A stretch of DNA of 64,000 nt from Ipomoea triloba (lineage: Eukaryota > Streptophyta > Magnoliopsida > Solanales > Convolvulaceae): assembly GCF_003576645.1 (NCBI RefSeq), contig NC_044920.1:12191352-12255351 (forward strand), read 5' to 3'. This document shows, piece after piece, positions 46,098-57,818 of the stretch (positions within the stretch are counted from its first letter, which is position 1; every line of letters starts with the position of its first letter). The translations under genes were made by a program, and so were the position numbers. The notes under the pieces are model-generated. The model did not search any database. It was not told where the DNA came from and was given only the letters and a program-made list of their open reading frames with translations.

Positions 46098-49000
46098 GTT
46101 TGTTTGTTTGTTTGTATTTGCTCTTATCATTTGCATATTTCTGTTGCAGATATTTGTGTGGACACACTGCAGATCATCAAGAATATAGCAAGACCTTTAG
46201 GGAATGAAAGCATTAAAAAGATTCTCAAATCGATTTCTCCACTTCTCATTTCTGGTGATCTTGATGTCCGGGGTTCTGTTTGTGATGTTCTTGATGCTCT
46301 TGCCAGAAATGATTCATCATTACTTAATTTGGTACATTTCCGCCTTGGAATTTCCTATTGGTGTTATTTTGAGTACTTGTGCTTTGACCCACCTGAGGAT
46401 GTTAATTCTTTGGTGTACCTAACCCCCTTTAATCACCTCATGCAGGCAAAACTTCTTCGTGAACTGAATGCAACCTCTGCTTCAGAGATGGGTGATCTTG
46501 ATTATGATACTATTATTTCTGCTTATGGAAAGTTGAATGCAGATTTCTTCCACAATGTTGAAGAAGAACATGCATTAATTATTTTGTCAAATTCTATACG
46601 TGACTTGTCATCTGAAGATTTGATTCTCAGGCAGAGTGCATTTAGATTGTTGTCATCATTTGTTGAATATTCTGGTCAAATTCTTGAACAAGAAATGAAA
46701 CCTGAACGAGGGTGTTCTGGATCCTGGGTTATGTACATAATAAACAACTTTCTCTTAAAGCACATGGGAAATGCAATGAACAAAGAAGGTGCAGCTCAAA
46801 AGGTATTCATTTTGTAGTTTTAGCTCTAATTTTTAACTCTTCCATTTCTTTTTGTTGTTGTTGTTGTTGTTTTTTTTTTTTTTTTTTTTTTTCCCTCCCC
46901 ATTGTGCATCCTATTTCTTAATCATGAGTACTTGCAGTGGTTAGAACTTGATGCTTACTTTTAAGAGAGTAATATTTAATACCTGCTAGTTAAGTGGGTG
47001 ACCCTACTATCAGGAGTAATGGTTGTTTCTAATATTTTTGTGCTGGTTGTCAGCTATGGATTGGTCTACTGCGGGTGATGGTTTTGAAGCTTCACAAGAT
47101 GGTGGAATTCAAAACATATACTGTTCTCTGCAGTGAAGATCCAGAACAGGATTTTTTTAACAACATCGTTCACTTACAGGTAGGACCTATATGTTTGTGA
47201 TTGGATTTTGCATGTAATGTGTAAAATACAAGTGCTCTCTCTCTCTCTGGTATAAGTATCTTATTATTTAAAAAAAATGGAAAACAATTATTGTTTAATC
47301 TTTTAGATGTCAATATGAATATTGATGTTTTCCCCTGTTTTTCATAATCAGAAATGAAATCATTGTTCTCAGTCTGGTTTTTTTTTTATTTTTTGGGTGG
47401 AAGAACATATCATATGATTTGTTTAATGCTCCATCTCGTGTTGTGGTATTTGTTTCTGCAGAGGCACAGAAGGGCAAGGGCTCTATCTCGTTTTGGCAAT
47501 GTTGTTAGTTCTGGGAGTTTCTCGGAGGTATTACCCATTTTATACAATTAAATGGTTTCAGTTTGCTTAAACATTTAATTTTCTCTCCTTGATTCTAATA
47601 TTACATAATAAAACACTGTTATTGCAGGGTGTTATGAATAGAGTTTTTGTGCCACTCCTTTTCAATATGCTATTAGATTTACAAAATGGGAAGGGAGAAA
47701 ATATTAGAAATGCATGTATAGAAGCTGTTGCATCAATATCTAAATGGATGGACTGGAATGCATACTATGGATTACTTGTCAGATGTTTCCGTGAGATGAC
47801 TCTGAAACAAGACAAACAAAAAGTGTTAATGCGGCTTATCTGCACCATTCTAGACCAATTCCATTTTTCAGAAGCCAATTTTGTTCATGAAATTGAAGGT
47901 TCTATGGAGCATATGTCAGATCCAGACACTAGTAAAAAAATATCTGCAGTGTCAAGCACCTTTACTAGCAATGGTGACCTGTCTAAGATTCAGATTTGTC
48001 TCAAGAAAGACGTGCTTCCTAAGGTACAGAAATTTTTGATGTCTGATTCTGAAAATGTCAATGTAACTATCAGTTTAGTTGCCCTCAAGGTGCTGAAGTT
48101 ACTTCCTCGTGACATCATGGAATTGCAACTTCCAAGCATTATACATCGTATTTCTAACTTCCTTAAGAATCGTTTAGAAAGTGTCCGAGATGAAGCTAGA
48201 TCTGCCTTGGCAGCTTGCTTAAAAGAGCTTGGATTGGAATACTTGCAATTTATCATCAAAGTCTTGCGAGGCACTTTGAAAAGAGGATTTGAATTGCATG
48301 TTCTGGGATACACATTGAATTTTATATTGACAAAATTTCTTCAAAATCCCACTAGTCTAAATTTGGATTATTGTCTAGAAGATCTTCTTTTTGTTGCTGA
48401 AAGTGATATACTTGGCGATGTGTCAGAAGAGAAAGAGGTAGAGAAGATTGCTTCAAAAATGAAGGAGACTAAAAAGCAGAAGTCCTATGAGACCCTCAAG
48501 TTGATTGCCCAAAACATCACATTCAAAACCCATGCCTTAAAGCTTCTTTTGCCTGTTACTGTGCATCTACAGAAGCAGCTGACTCCAAAAGTGAAAACAA
48601 AATTGGAGAACATGTTGAATCATATATCTTCTGGTATACAATCCAATCCATCTGTGAATCAGAAAGAGCTCTTTGTGTTTGCATATGGTCTCATCAAGGA
48701 TGGCTTAAAGGATGAACATTTTGGCCATGAAGACACACTCATCTCAGATGAAGGCAAACAAAATAAAGATGAATTGAAGGCTGAAAACACTAATTCAAAT
48801 AGATTGATCAGTGTTGATCGGCGATATTCTTATCTGATTACAGAATTTGCTGTTGGGATACTGCAGAACTACCTAAGGAACATGGAGCTAGACAAAGGGG
48901 ATGAGAAGTTGTTATCAATGTTAGACCCTTTTGTCAGGCTATTAGGTGATTGCTTGAGTTCAAAATATGAAAACATCATATTTGCAGCGCTTAAATCCCT

Positions 49001-52000
49001 ATATTCAATAGTCAGGCTGCCTTTGCCAACCCTTGAAAATGAAGCTAACCGGATAAAGAATTCACTGTTGGATATTGCCCAAGGTTCAGTAAATGCCAGT
49101 ACTCCATTGATGGAATCATGTATTAAATTGTTAACAGTGCTTCTGCAAAATACCAAAATGACACTTTCTGAAGCACAGCTTCAATCACTTATCCAATTCC
49201 CATTTTTTGTTGATCTTGAAAGAAATCCCTCATTTGTGGCTCTCTCTCTGCTGAAAGCTATAATAAAGAAAAAGTTGGTGGCTCCTGAAATCTATGATGT
49301 CGTAAAGGGTGTTGCAGAGTTGATGGTGACCAGTCAAGTTGAATCAATTCGCAGGAAGTGCAGTAAGATTTTTCTACAGTTCTTAGATTGCTATCCAATT
49401 TCGGTGAAACGCTTTCAGCAACATCTTGATTCCTTACTTGCAAACCTGAGGCAAGAATCATGACTTACACTTACTACTTTCACGTTTTGCATGTTTCTTT
49501 CTACCTATTGGTTGTTTAATATGAGCTTAATTCTTAACAGATATGAACATTCAACTGGTAGAGAAGCTGTTCTTGAAATGCTTCGTGCTATCATAGTGAA
49601 AATTCCAGACAGAATACAAGAGCAGTCTCAGACTATTTTTATGCATTTGGTAATATGCTTAGCTAATGACCAAGATAACAAAGTCAGGTCTATGGCTGGT
49701 GTTGCCATAAAGCTACTTGCAGAGAACATGAAGAAATTTGGGTCACTTACGTCTATTATTGAATATAGTTTTTCTTGGTATAGGGGTGAGAAACAGCACT
49801 TATGGAGTTCTGCAGCACAGGTAAAGACATGTAGCTCTGCCCTTTCTGTTACTTTGTTGTAGCATTTTGTGCATAGGTGTTCTATAGATATTGCATATTT
49901 TTGTTGTGTTTGTATTCTGATCATAGTTCCCATTATTGTTTACACCATGTCCTTGCTGTGTTGTCTTTATAACTTAATAACAATAAAGCTCTCAATGTTG
50001 TATCTGAGGAGTTCAACACCAGTTTCATCTATATGAAAATCAGATTCATTTTCACTGCTGTCGCGTAGTATTCTCATCTTTTTATTTTTTATTTTTTATT
50101 TTTTACTATCAGAGCATCCATGACAAATTTAATGTATGGGAAACATGTGCTGTTTAATATGGAACTTGGCCTGGTTTCGTGTCACCTTATTGTCTTGTGA
50201 TAACTGACAATTGGTAGTTTAGTATTATGTATTGTCGAACTAAGTTCTTTGAATCTCACGTTAGTCTGCTGTTTCTCCTGGTTCAGTTCTGTAATATGCT
50301 TTGCATTTCACTTGATGGTGGATATAGCTATTTCCTGTGATTGAGAGATATCAGTGGAGTTGTTTTAATTTTATCACAATTAGTTGTTTTAATTTTATCA
50401 CAATTAAAAAAGACCCAATAGAAAAAGGAAATCCTGTTGGATTTGTGATGGAGGTGTCTCCACCTTTTGTTTGCTTTTAAGCCATAGGTATTTACTTATT
50501 GCAAGCCTTCATTATTTTGCTTTTCAGGTTTTGGGATTATTGGTGGAAGTGATGGGTAACAGTTTTCAGGAGTATGTTGCTGATGCTTTATCTGTTACGA
50601 AAAAAATCTTGCAATCTGCTCACGCTGCTCTTGCGAATAGACAACTGGGCTTATCTGATGAAGTAGTTCCCCTCTGGAAGGAAGTATACTATTCATTGGT
50701 TCTATTAGAGAAGATTCATAATCAATTTACTGCATTGTGCTTCACAAAGGAGCTTGAGGTATCAAAATGCTCTTTCCTTTTACCTGTTGATACAGCAATG
50801 AAAAAGGACATGCTGGTGTGAACTTATTTGTTTGCATGTTTCTATAAATTTTTGTTCATTGTGGGTAGATATAAGTACAGAGTTCATTACCCCATACTGT
50901 GCAGGAAGTTTGGGAGAAACAAGAAACCATTTTGGTCCATCTTTAACTTTTTACTGGTTTATCATGAGTTACTGATTTCTTTCAAATTGAATGACTGCCT
51001 TAAATAGTACTTATTGGCAAACATGAAAAGGTCTAATAAAGTTTATTACGTCAAATTTTCTGTTGTATGTTTTTAAGACACCCTAATAATCTTAAGCAGC
51101 ACGATTGTGTACAACTTTGTTTTTATGCATGTTTACATATATGTATTGAGTGGAATGCTATTTGTTCTTCGATATATTTACTTGTCAATCAACACCTGAA
51201 ATAACTTTGCTGCCAGCATTCAATTTTATTTTAGGTTTTATTAGAGGGTGTTAGCAATTTTATTCTAGGTTTTTTAAGGCTTCATTAGGCTCCTCTAAGC
51301 TGTCTACCCATTCAATCTCTATATGAATCATGCTAGTCTCTTTTAACTGTTTAATCTCCTGGTGCATTTTCCTCTTTTGAATTTAATACTTTGTTTTTTT
51401 TTTTTTCCTGAACTGTCATAGGATTTGTGGGAAACAATCTGTGATTTCCTCTTATATCCACACATGTGGGTGCGCAGCATATCGGTCCGCCTTATAGATT
51501 TGTACTTTGCCAGAGTGACCAAGGCTTGCAATGAAAACCAGGCGCTGCTGCGGTCATTCTTCTTAATGGAGCCAAGTAGACTGTTCCGAATTGCCGTTTC
51601 CCTCATTTGCCAACTGAACGTACAGCTGGTCAAAGATGCTGACGAGGCCCTAATCACACAAAACCTTGTGTTTGCAATTTGTGGTATACAGGCATTACTA
51701 GTACATGGTAGTGGTCATTCTGCCTTTGGCCCTGAGGAGCAAAGCCGCTTCCTGAAAGCTTTTAATTTGCTTGATCCAAAGAAGGGAAGAAACATCTTTA
51801 CAGCTTTCAGCTCTTATCACGGTGCTCAGGGCAATGAACAGCAAACCGAGCACCAAGGCTCTATGATCGTCTCCTGTCTGCTTAAGAGAATGGGGAAGAT
51901 TCCTATTCAGATGGAGGCATTGCAGGTTGGTAAAATATGTAACATTAAGAATTACGCAATTCTGCTACTGAAAATGCCTGCCTTTTAAGGCAGCAATATA

Positions 52001-53379
52001 CTTTTCTCTTTATTTATCCGGGAAAATAACTTTCATTACTTTTCATGGTTTTAGTAGTGTTTAAAAACAATTTATTACTATTCTTTAAAGAACATCTTTA
52101 TCCCCATCCAATTATTTTTCATTTACTATCTTTTGCTATCTTAGTGATCAAATAAATGTGTTTTTTTTTTAATGATCATTTATTAATATGTGCAGACAAG
52201 AATCGTCTTCAACTGTTTCAAATCAATTTCTATCAAACTTCTTGACCAATCAAGAGTATTATCGTCTGAAGATGAGGTTGAGAGCCAGAGCTATGCTTAT
52301 CAAATCCTACTGCCTCTATACAAAGTTTGTGAAGGACAAGCCGGGAAAGTAATTTCAGGTGAATCTTCTATACTTGACTCTCTGTGGGGGTGGTTGGATA
52401 CTTGTTCAAGTTTTGGTTTCTAGCAAAATTGGGTTCGGCATGTTGTTCCTCTGGAGAAGGCTGAAAACCCCCATCAAAACTATGATAAAATAACCTTTTG
52501 ACTATTGAATGGTCCATAAGTCCATTCTGGGAGGAGTTTTTATTCCGCTGAATAAATGAACCATGCCTTATTTTTAGTGACGAAAATACCCCCATCAAAA
52601 CTATGATAAACAACCTTTTGACTGTTATATGCATCTCAATCTTACTATTATAAGGCCCCTAGGTGGTTCAAATCAATTGACACTTGACTCCACTTCTGTG
52701 TTCAGCTAATACTATGCTCTCAGCCATCAAAGATCCTCCATCCCCTCCCTCACATAAGCCATTGTTGAATGTATTGCTTTGTGTGCCCCAACAAACCCCC
52801 CTCCCCAAGCAATGCCTAGCCCCACCGCTTTTTTCTTACCGTAGACTCTCCTCTAATCTCCCCCACCAGTTGCTAACTAATGTGCTATTGCGGGCCTCTA
52901 GCACAAGTTCTGAAGTTCCAGAATTCGAGAACTGAACTACTTCATGTGGGGTGTCTTAGATTCTTGAATGATTATTAGAGCAGAACGTAAAACTAACTTT
53001 CATTTGCTGGCCTGGCCTGCCTTTTCAGTGGTTGATGAATATCATATTTCTAATATTGTTGAGTTTCTCCCCTTGAATATATTATACATACTGATGCAGT
53101 TCCACTTTATTATACTCTTCAGATGATGTGAAACAATTAGCGCAGGAAGTTTGTGATAGCATAAGAGACGTGTTGGGAATGCAGAGTTTTGTTCAAGTTT
53201 ACAGCCAAATAAGGAAAAACCTGAAAGCAAAGAGAGATAAAAGGAAACAGGAAGAAAAGCTCATGGCTGTTGTAAATCCAATGCGAAATGCCAAGAGGAA
53301 GTTAAGAATTGCAGCTAAGCATAAAGCTAATAAGAAGAGGAAAATAATGTCAATGAAGATGACGAGATGGATGCAATAG
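31972..53379 (+). CDS. UTP20: UTP20, small-subunit processome component (31 exons)
   Basis: UTP20 is a giant HEAT-repeat scaffold of the nucleolar 90S pre-ribosome, needed for 18S rRNA maturation. Exons by phase-consistent joining: 31972-32040, 32125-32247, 32476-32633, 32750-32794, 33489-33567, 33657-33730, 34298-34404, 36216-36398, 38292-38495, 38591-38807, 38958-39032, 39145-39488, 40131-40317, 40735-40978, 41080-41539, 41583-41763, 41883-42023, 42158-42419, 42742-43167, 43587-44050, 44432-44568, 46150-46331, 46446-46802, 47054-47179, 47462-47527, 47628-49450, 49541-49820, 50528-50758, 51422-51925, 52196-52358, 53123-53379. The sum is 8169 nt, 2722 residues, close to family size. Typical segments are FKNFSQRIQDIDIDVYRSLD, FISFYEEMLPLVQTLPQIVL, the DRIM-region LLPYDQHLKNLISAKNLREE and a lysine-rich C-terminus. 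The start codon context CACCATGGCG is strong. Exon 21 exists in two copies. Confidence 0.93.
34948..35256. mobile_element. MITE in UTP20 intron 7
   Basis: The ends GGCCCTGTTTGGTAAAT and ATTTACCAAACAGGGCC are perfect inverted repeats. AAT is duplicated at 34945-34947 and 35257-35259. A 3-bp duplication suggests PIF/Harbinger (Tourist-like), although the terminal sequence resembles some hAT MITEs. The interior is AT-rich and non-coding. Confidence 0.68.
42490..42724. other. Poly-T tract with 138-base assembly gap
   Basis: A run of T (42490-42536), N from 42537 to 42674, and again T to 42724, all inside UTP20 intron 18. The flanking exons join in phase (ASRK then HASVSHRK), so no coding sequence need be missing. 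The true T-tract length is unknown. Confidence 0.9.
42742..53379 (+). CDS. UTP20: UTP20 C-terminal part, exons 19-31
   Basis: Exon 19 begins right after the gap-containing intron with HASVSHRKAILCFLAQLDVE and continues the DRIM region. Exons 21-23 lie in the rearranged segment. Exon 26 (47628-49450) is by far the largest, 607 codons of HEAT-like helices without a stop. It ends at a GC donor. Exon 29 (168 codons) contains YPHMWVRSISVRLIDLYF. The last exon encodes a basic tail (KRDKRKQEEKLMAVVNPMRN, then lysine- and arginine-rich) ending at TAG 53377-53379, consistent with nucleolar location and the coiled C-terminus of the family. Confidence 0.9.
44236..44671 (+). repeat. Forward copy F1 of the UTP20 exon-21 segment
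   Basis: 44236 onward matches 45683 onward at a constant offset of 1447 through exon 21 and into the following TC/T-rich intron. F1 stops in a 48-nt T-tract (44624-44671), where the inverted copy begins. Exon 21 here (44432-44568) is 137 nt and intact. Confidence 0.88.
44672..45688 (-). repeat. Inverted copy R of UTP20 exons 21-23
   Basis: Reverse complement of 45804-46820, so it carries antisense exons 23, 22 and 21. It differs from the forward copy by a one-base loss in a T-run of exon 23 (giving LLMES where ISAYGKL is expected), a 3-nt insertion near its left end, and simple-repeat lengths. Its (CT)n tract matches F1 better than F2. The right junction shares AGGTAA with the next forward copy. 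Confidence 0.88.
45683..46820 (+). repeat. UTP20: Forward copy F2 of UTP20 exons 21-23
   Basis: This copy continues without break into exons 22, 23 and the rest of the gene, so it is the one collinear with downstream sequence. Exon 21 here is 45879-46015, also 137 nt. Using both exon-21 copies would shift the frame (137 is not a multiple of 3), so only one can be included. Confidence 0.88.
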
Positions 53380-53388
53380 ACTTAGAGG

Positions 53389-53506
53389 CTAGCTGCCATT
53401 TTTGTTCTATATATGGCGGTGTTTGCTACAAATTGGAGACTAGACTAGACTAGAGTCTAGCCGCCATTTTTGTTGTATATATGGCGGTGTTTGCTACAAA
53501 TTGGAG
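53389..53506 (+). repeat. Duplicated hairpin in the UTP20 3' region
   Basis: A 50-bp unit (CTAGCYGCCATTTTTGTT...TTGGAG) occurs at 53389-53438 and 53457-53506 with two differences. The second copy contains the complementary pair CCGCCAT...ATGGCGG. The units are separated by CTAGA-rich sequence. The segment begins 10 bp after the stop codon, so it is likely 3' UTR. Confidence 0.8.
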
Positions 53507-53747
53507 CACACCATATCAACTCCAACACTAATGCTTTTATATAAATCTCACGATCAAATTTTATTTTTATTTCTTTTCATATATCCTCAGTATCCTATCA
53601 ATAAAAAAATAAAAATAAAAGAAAAAGCTTTTTACTAAGAAATAAAAGAACCCTTCATTGTCAATTTATACACAGACAGGCACAACTGGGGCTCTAACAT
53701 GTTTGGTTAAAGTTTGTGTATGTATATAATTGTTAGGAATAAATTGT
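53507..53747. other. UTP20 downstream region
   Basis: AT-rich sequence with AATAAA-like signals near 53600-53645 that could serve polyadenylation. No gene or recognised repeat is seen. Confidence 0.35.
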
Positions 53748-54547
53748 ACTCCCTCTATCTCATTTTATGTGTCTGGGTTAATGAGATTTGACTGAAGTTA
53801 TTTTTAATTTAAATTTTAATAATATTAAGTTTAGTAGTAAATTTATATATTTAGAAGAATCATTAACTCAACGGAGAGGCAATTTGACATGGTTTCCCAA
53901 ACAGGAGCGGATTGTGGTGGGATTCCATCCAGGGAAAAGATACTAAGGCTTAGGCTTGTTTGGCAGTCTTCTTTATGCAAAACAAGCCTAAACATTAGGC
54001 TTTTTCTTTGTTATTTTTTTTTAAAAAAAACAAAATACGACAAAATACAATGAACAAAATAAACATGTGTGTAGGTGTTTAAAAAATTTATTTATGATAG
54101 TAATGTTTAAAAATAATTGTGTATAATTAGTAAAAAAATTTATGATTTGATTTCTTAAAGTATTCATTAGGTAATGATTAAACTAATTATGTATGATATA
54201 ATTATATTAATGATTAGTAATAATTGTCTATAGTTAATAAATATATTTATGATTTGTTAATGAATAAAAAGTATAAATTGACATATAATAAGGTAATATA
54301 TAAAGTCGTTAAAATTTATTATTAAATATTTATGTAGTTAATTTCACCAGAATAAATTTTGTTTGGTTAGTATGAATATCTAATTTTTGGTACTGATAAA
54401 AAGTTATAGGGTTCAAATATTTAGTGTAGTTCTGTCATCTAGTAAATACTAAAGAGAACAAATTTTAAAAGAAAAAAAATGAGTTATTTTTTGAATACAA
54501 ACTGCAAATTTGTGATACAATGTTTGCAAGTAAATAAGAAATGAACC

Positions 54548-57232
54548 CTACGAGTGATAATTTAACGCTGGGCACTGGTTTGAAACATGAGTTCGTGTCC
54601 GACAATAATTATATCTTCGCGTTGCTGTCGTATTCCCAAAGTCCATTTCATTTTGAAAGCAACGAGTTCGTCGTTGGCTTGGACGTGAATTTCGTCTAGC
54701 GGAAGACGGTGGAAGTAGAATGTGCTCACTCCTCTGAATTTCATTGCATGGTGGAAAGAAATCAGCTGCATAACTCGCCATATAATGTTCCATGGAGAAA
54801 ACATTTGGCACAAACGAGTCATACGTAATTTTTTTAAAGTGGCATGCTGCAATGATGTGTGCACAAGGTAAGGAGGTGTTGACGTTCCACTTTCCACAAT
54901 CGCAGCTAGAGTTGTTCAAACAAATTTTATGAAAGCGCAGGGGACGTTGTGTGTCATGCCGTCTTTCATGAGCAACCCCGTACAATCTCGTTGAGTCATT
55001 ATACCTCTCAATGGTTGCATTGGATGCCTGTTGCTCTCGTTGTGCCAACTCGTCAAAAACTTTCTTGGGCCAACACAACCCTGCTTCCCGCATCCTTTGG
55101 CCAGCTGTTCTCCTATCGGCGAACATTACCCTTATTTTATGGAAAGTGAGTCTTGCAAGCACAGCCACTGGCAACATACAACAACCCTTAAGAGAATTGT
55201 TAAACGATTCGAATGAATTGGTTGTCATAATGCCATATCGGTGACCACCATCGTGAGACAACACCCATTTTTCAGCGTCAATACTTGCTAGATAATTGTA
55301 CGTTGCAGGCCATTCAGCTCTTATTCTCTCCATTTTGTTCCCAAATTCTCGGCGTGTGGTTGCAGTACAAGCTTCCCAGATTAATGCTTGCAGTCTCCTA
55401 TTCCTATTCCGGGTCATGACATTACTCTGGATGTGTCTAAGACAATATCGACGTTGGACTCGTGGTGGATGTAATGCAGACAAATCCCTGAACGCCGCAT
55501 CGATCCCAGCATGCCTATCCGAAATGATACACACCGACTCATGATCGGGGAAGACATGTGTAGCGAGTAGTGTCATGAACCAAGTCTAGCTGGCTGCATT
55601 TTTGGAGTCAACAATTGAATATGTGAGTGGAAAGATTTCTCGATTAGCGTTCATCCCGACCGCTAAAAGAATGTGACATTTGTATTTTCCATATAGATGT
55701 GTTCCATCCACTGAAATAACCGGGAAGCAAAATCGGAATTCGTCTATGGCGGGCTTAAAAGCCCAAAAAGCATACAAGAAATCGCAGTACGGTGCCCCTT
55801 GGTTGGACTCCGTGTATTCAATTTCTACCACCATGCCTGGGTTTGTTGTTTGCACTGACTGCAAGAAAATGGGCAGCTCGTTGTAGGAATCTCCAAATTT
55901 GCCGTACTCTTGTTCAATGCATTTTTGACGAGCGTACCAAGCCTTTCGATACGTCACGTCTAATCCGTACTCATTTTACCAAGCCTTTCGATACGTCACG
56001 TCTAATCCGTACTCATTTTTCCAAGCCTTTCGATACGTCACGTCTAATCCGTACTCATTTTTCACATCCTTTCGATACGTCACGTCTAATCCGTACTCAT
56101 TTTTCACATCACTTTGTATGTGTTTAACTTTATAGTGCGGATCGTCACGGATCTTATGTGTGACAAGAGCGGCGATAAGTTTGCTTCTGCACATTTTGTC
56201 GACTCCCCCGTCATTGAAATCATGTCTGCATACATGGGTATTAGTCAATTTTTTGATCTGCCATTTCCCTATGGGCCCTTTCAGTTTACTTGCAGACAAC
56301 ATCCAATAACACGGGTTTTCTTTCGACACGAAGTTCGCACACTCCGCACGCCAAGAGGTGCTTTTTTTGTAGGAAGACTGGAATTTTTTCCTTTCACGGA
56401 TGTGAAAAATGGAAACAGCTTCATGTAATTCCTCGAAGTCTGAGAAAACCATTCCGATCTGAAACACCCCAGATTCAACATCGTAAGATGGCATTGTGTA
56501 GTCGTCATCTTCTTCAAACCCGGTATTAAATGATACCGGGGCATGAAAAAACGGGATTTCTGAATCAGCCACCCTCTTTCCCTGGCTTGGTTGTGCATCC
56601 TCCTGTCTGACTTGTTGAAATAAATCAAACGGGAATGAAAATTGATTCATGTTGTCGTGATTTGTAGCTCCTTCATCTAAACTGTCTGAGGTGCCTGAAA
56701 CTAGCTCTTCAGATGAGCTACTCTCTGATGAACCAATTTGCTCGGAGCTTTCTAGTAAGAATGTCTGACTAGGAAGTTGTTCTGTATGAATGGTTAGGCT
56801 CTCCAAGGGATTGTCATGGCGAAAGAATTCGACATACGGTTCGTATGCACCAAAATCTGTAGAGGATGATTCATTCCCGGCTAACAAAGCAGTGAATGTG
56901 TTTTGCGAGGGTGAAGGGTTGTGAAGCTCTTGCGTAACATAAACGTGTAGCTCACCAAGATTATTTGTTTGGAATACATAGTATTCCCACTCTGCATCAT
57001 TGGTTGTACGATATGCCATTTGCATGACACCCATTGAGCTATCGATTAGGAGTCGGGCAATAATTTGTAATATGCAATCCGAACTTACTCCCATTGTATT
57101 CCGGATCAGATTGACTACATAAGGTAATCCGGAATTGACATGAATAGTAATGACCAACTGGGGCGGTATTGTGTAGTAAAGTTGAGGTGGTGTTGAATAT
57201 TGACAAATTTCACCACCCCAAAAAATGAACAA
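54548..57232 (-). pseudogene. MuDR/MULE transposase, two in-frame stops
   Basis: One minus-strand frame runs from 57232 to 54548. Its N-terminal part is acidic and serine-rich. Then comes the MuDR DNA-binding-like domain (ECANFVSKENPCYWMLSASK, TNTHVCRHDF), a four-copy 14-residue repeat, the MULE transposase core (SVDGTHLYGKYKCHILLAVG with first Asp, IISDRHAGI with second Asp) and a SWIM zinc finger (CDCGKWNV...LPCAHIIAAC). A degenerate zinc knuckle follows near the end. TAA at 55978-55976 and TAG at 55588-55586 (likely a lost Trp in NAAS-W-TWF) break it. The catalytic and zinc residues are otherwise conserved, so inactivation may be fairly recent. Confidence 0.88.
55938..56107 (-). repeat. 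42-bp in-frame tandem repeat in MULE transposase
   Basis: Four units with period exactly 42 bp (14 codons, NEYGLDVTYRKAWK or variant). Related transposases carry this segment once, just before YARQKCIE. One unit has AAA changed to TAA. Confidence 0.9.
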
Positions 57233-57818
57233 TTGACAATTGTTATCTGAAACATTGCCATATTGTGTGACAAGATTGTAGTAGGGGATGACTTACAAGG
57301 AAGAATTACAAAATTCGGAGTATGTTCTTTGTTTTGGAGACATTATGAGTTGGTGTTGCATGATATATATAAACAAGAGTTACGAGCTTAAAAACACGAA
57401 GTAGTAAAAAAAAAGTATTGAAAACGTGCTGGTTGATTAGGGAAAAAAGTACTGAAAAAGCCAAAATGTTAGGCTTGTTCAAAGTACTGAAAAAGCCAAA
57501 ATGTTAGGCTTGTACTGAAAAACCCTAAACCCTACCCAAGTCTAACCTTTAGGCTTATTTTCATTATTTTTCCCACCTTGTTGTTAGTATTTTTTATGTT
57601 AGTGTTATGAATAGTCATACTTATCCAACAATAACAAAAACACAAAAACACTTTGGAAAAGAATCCAACAATAACACAATAGTGCATGTCGAACGATTCG
57701 TTCATATTTCAAATCATATATTTAATGCGTTAAGTTCACCATACACATTGTCCTGAATGAAATATTTAACTGACCAAGGATAAATATTTTCAACTTGACA
57801 TTGACCAAGAACCATGAG

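Noticed and set aside
52684..52935. Open frame in UTP20 intron 30
   Set aside because: It lies between two well-defined exons that join in phase, and the proline-rich peptide has no motif.
57515..57540. CCCTAAACCCTA resembling a telomere repeat
   Set aside because: Only about two units, in repeat-rich DNA; not an interstitial telomere array.
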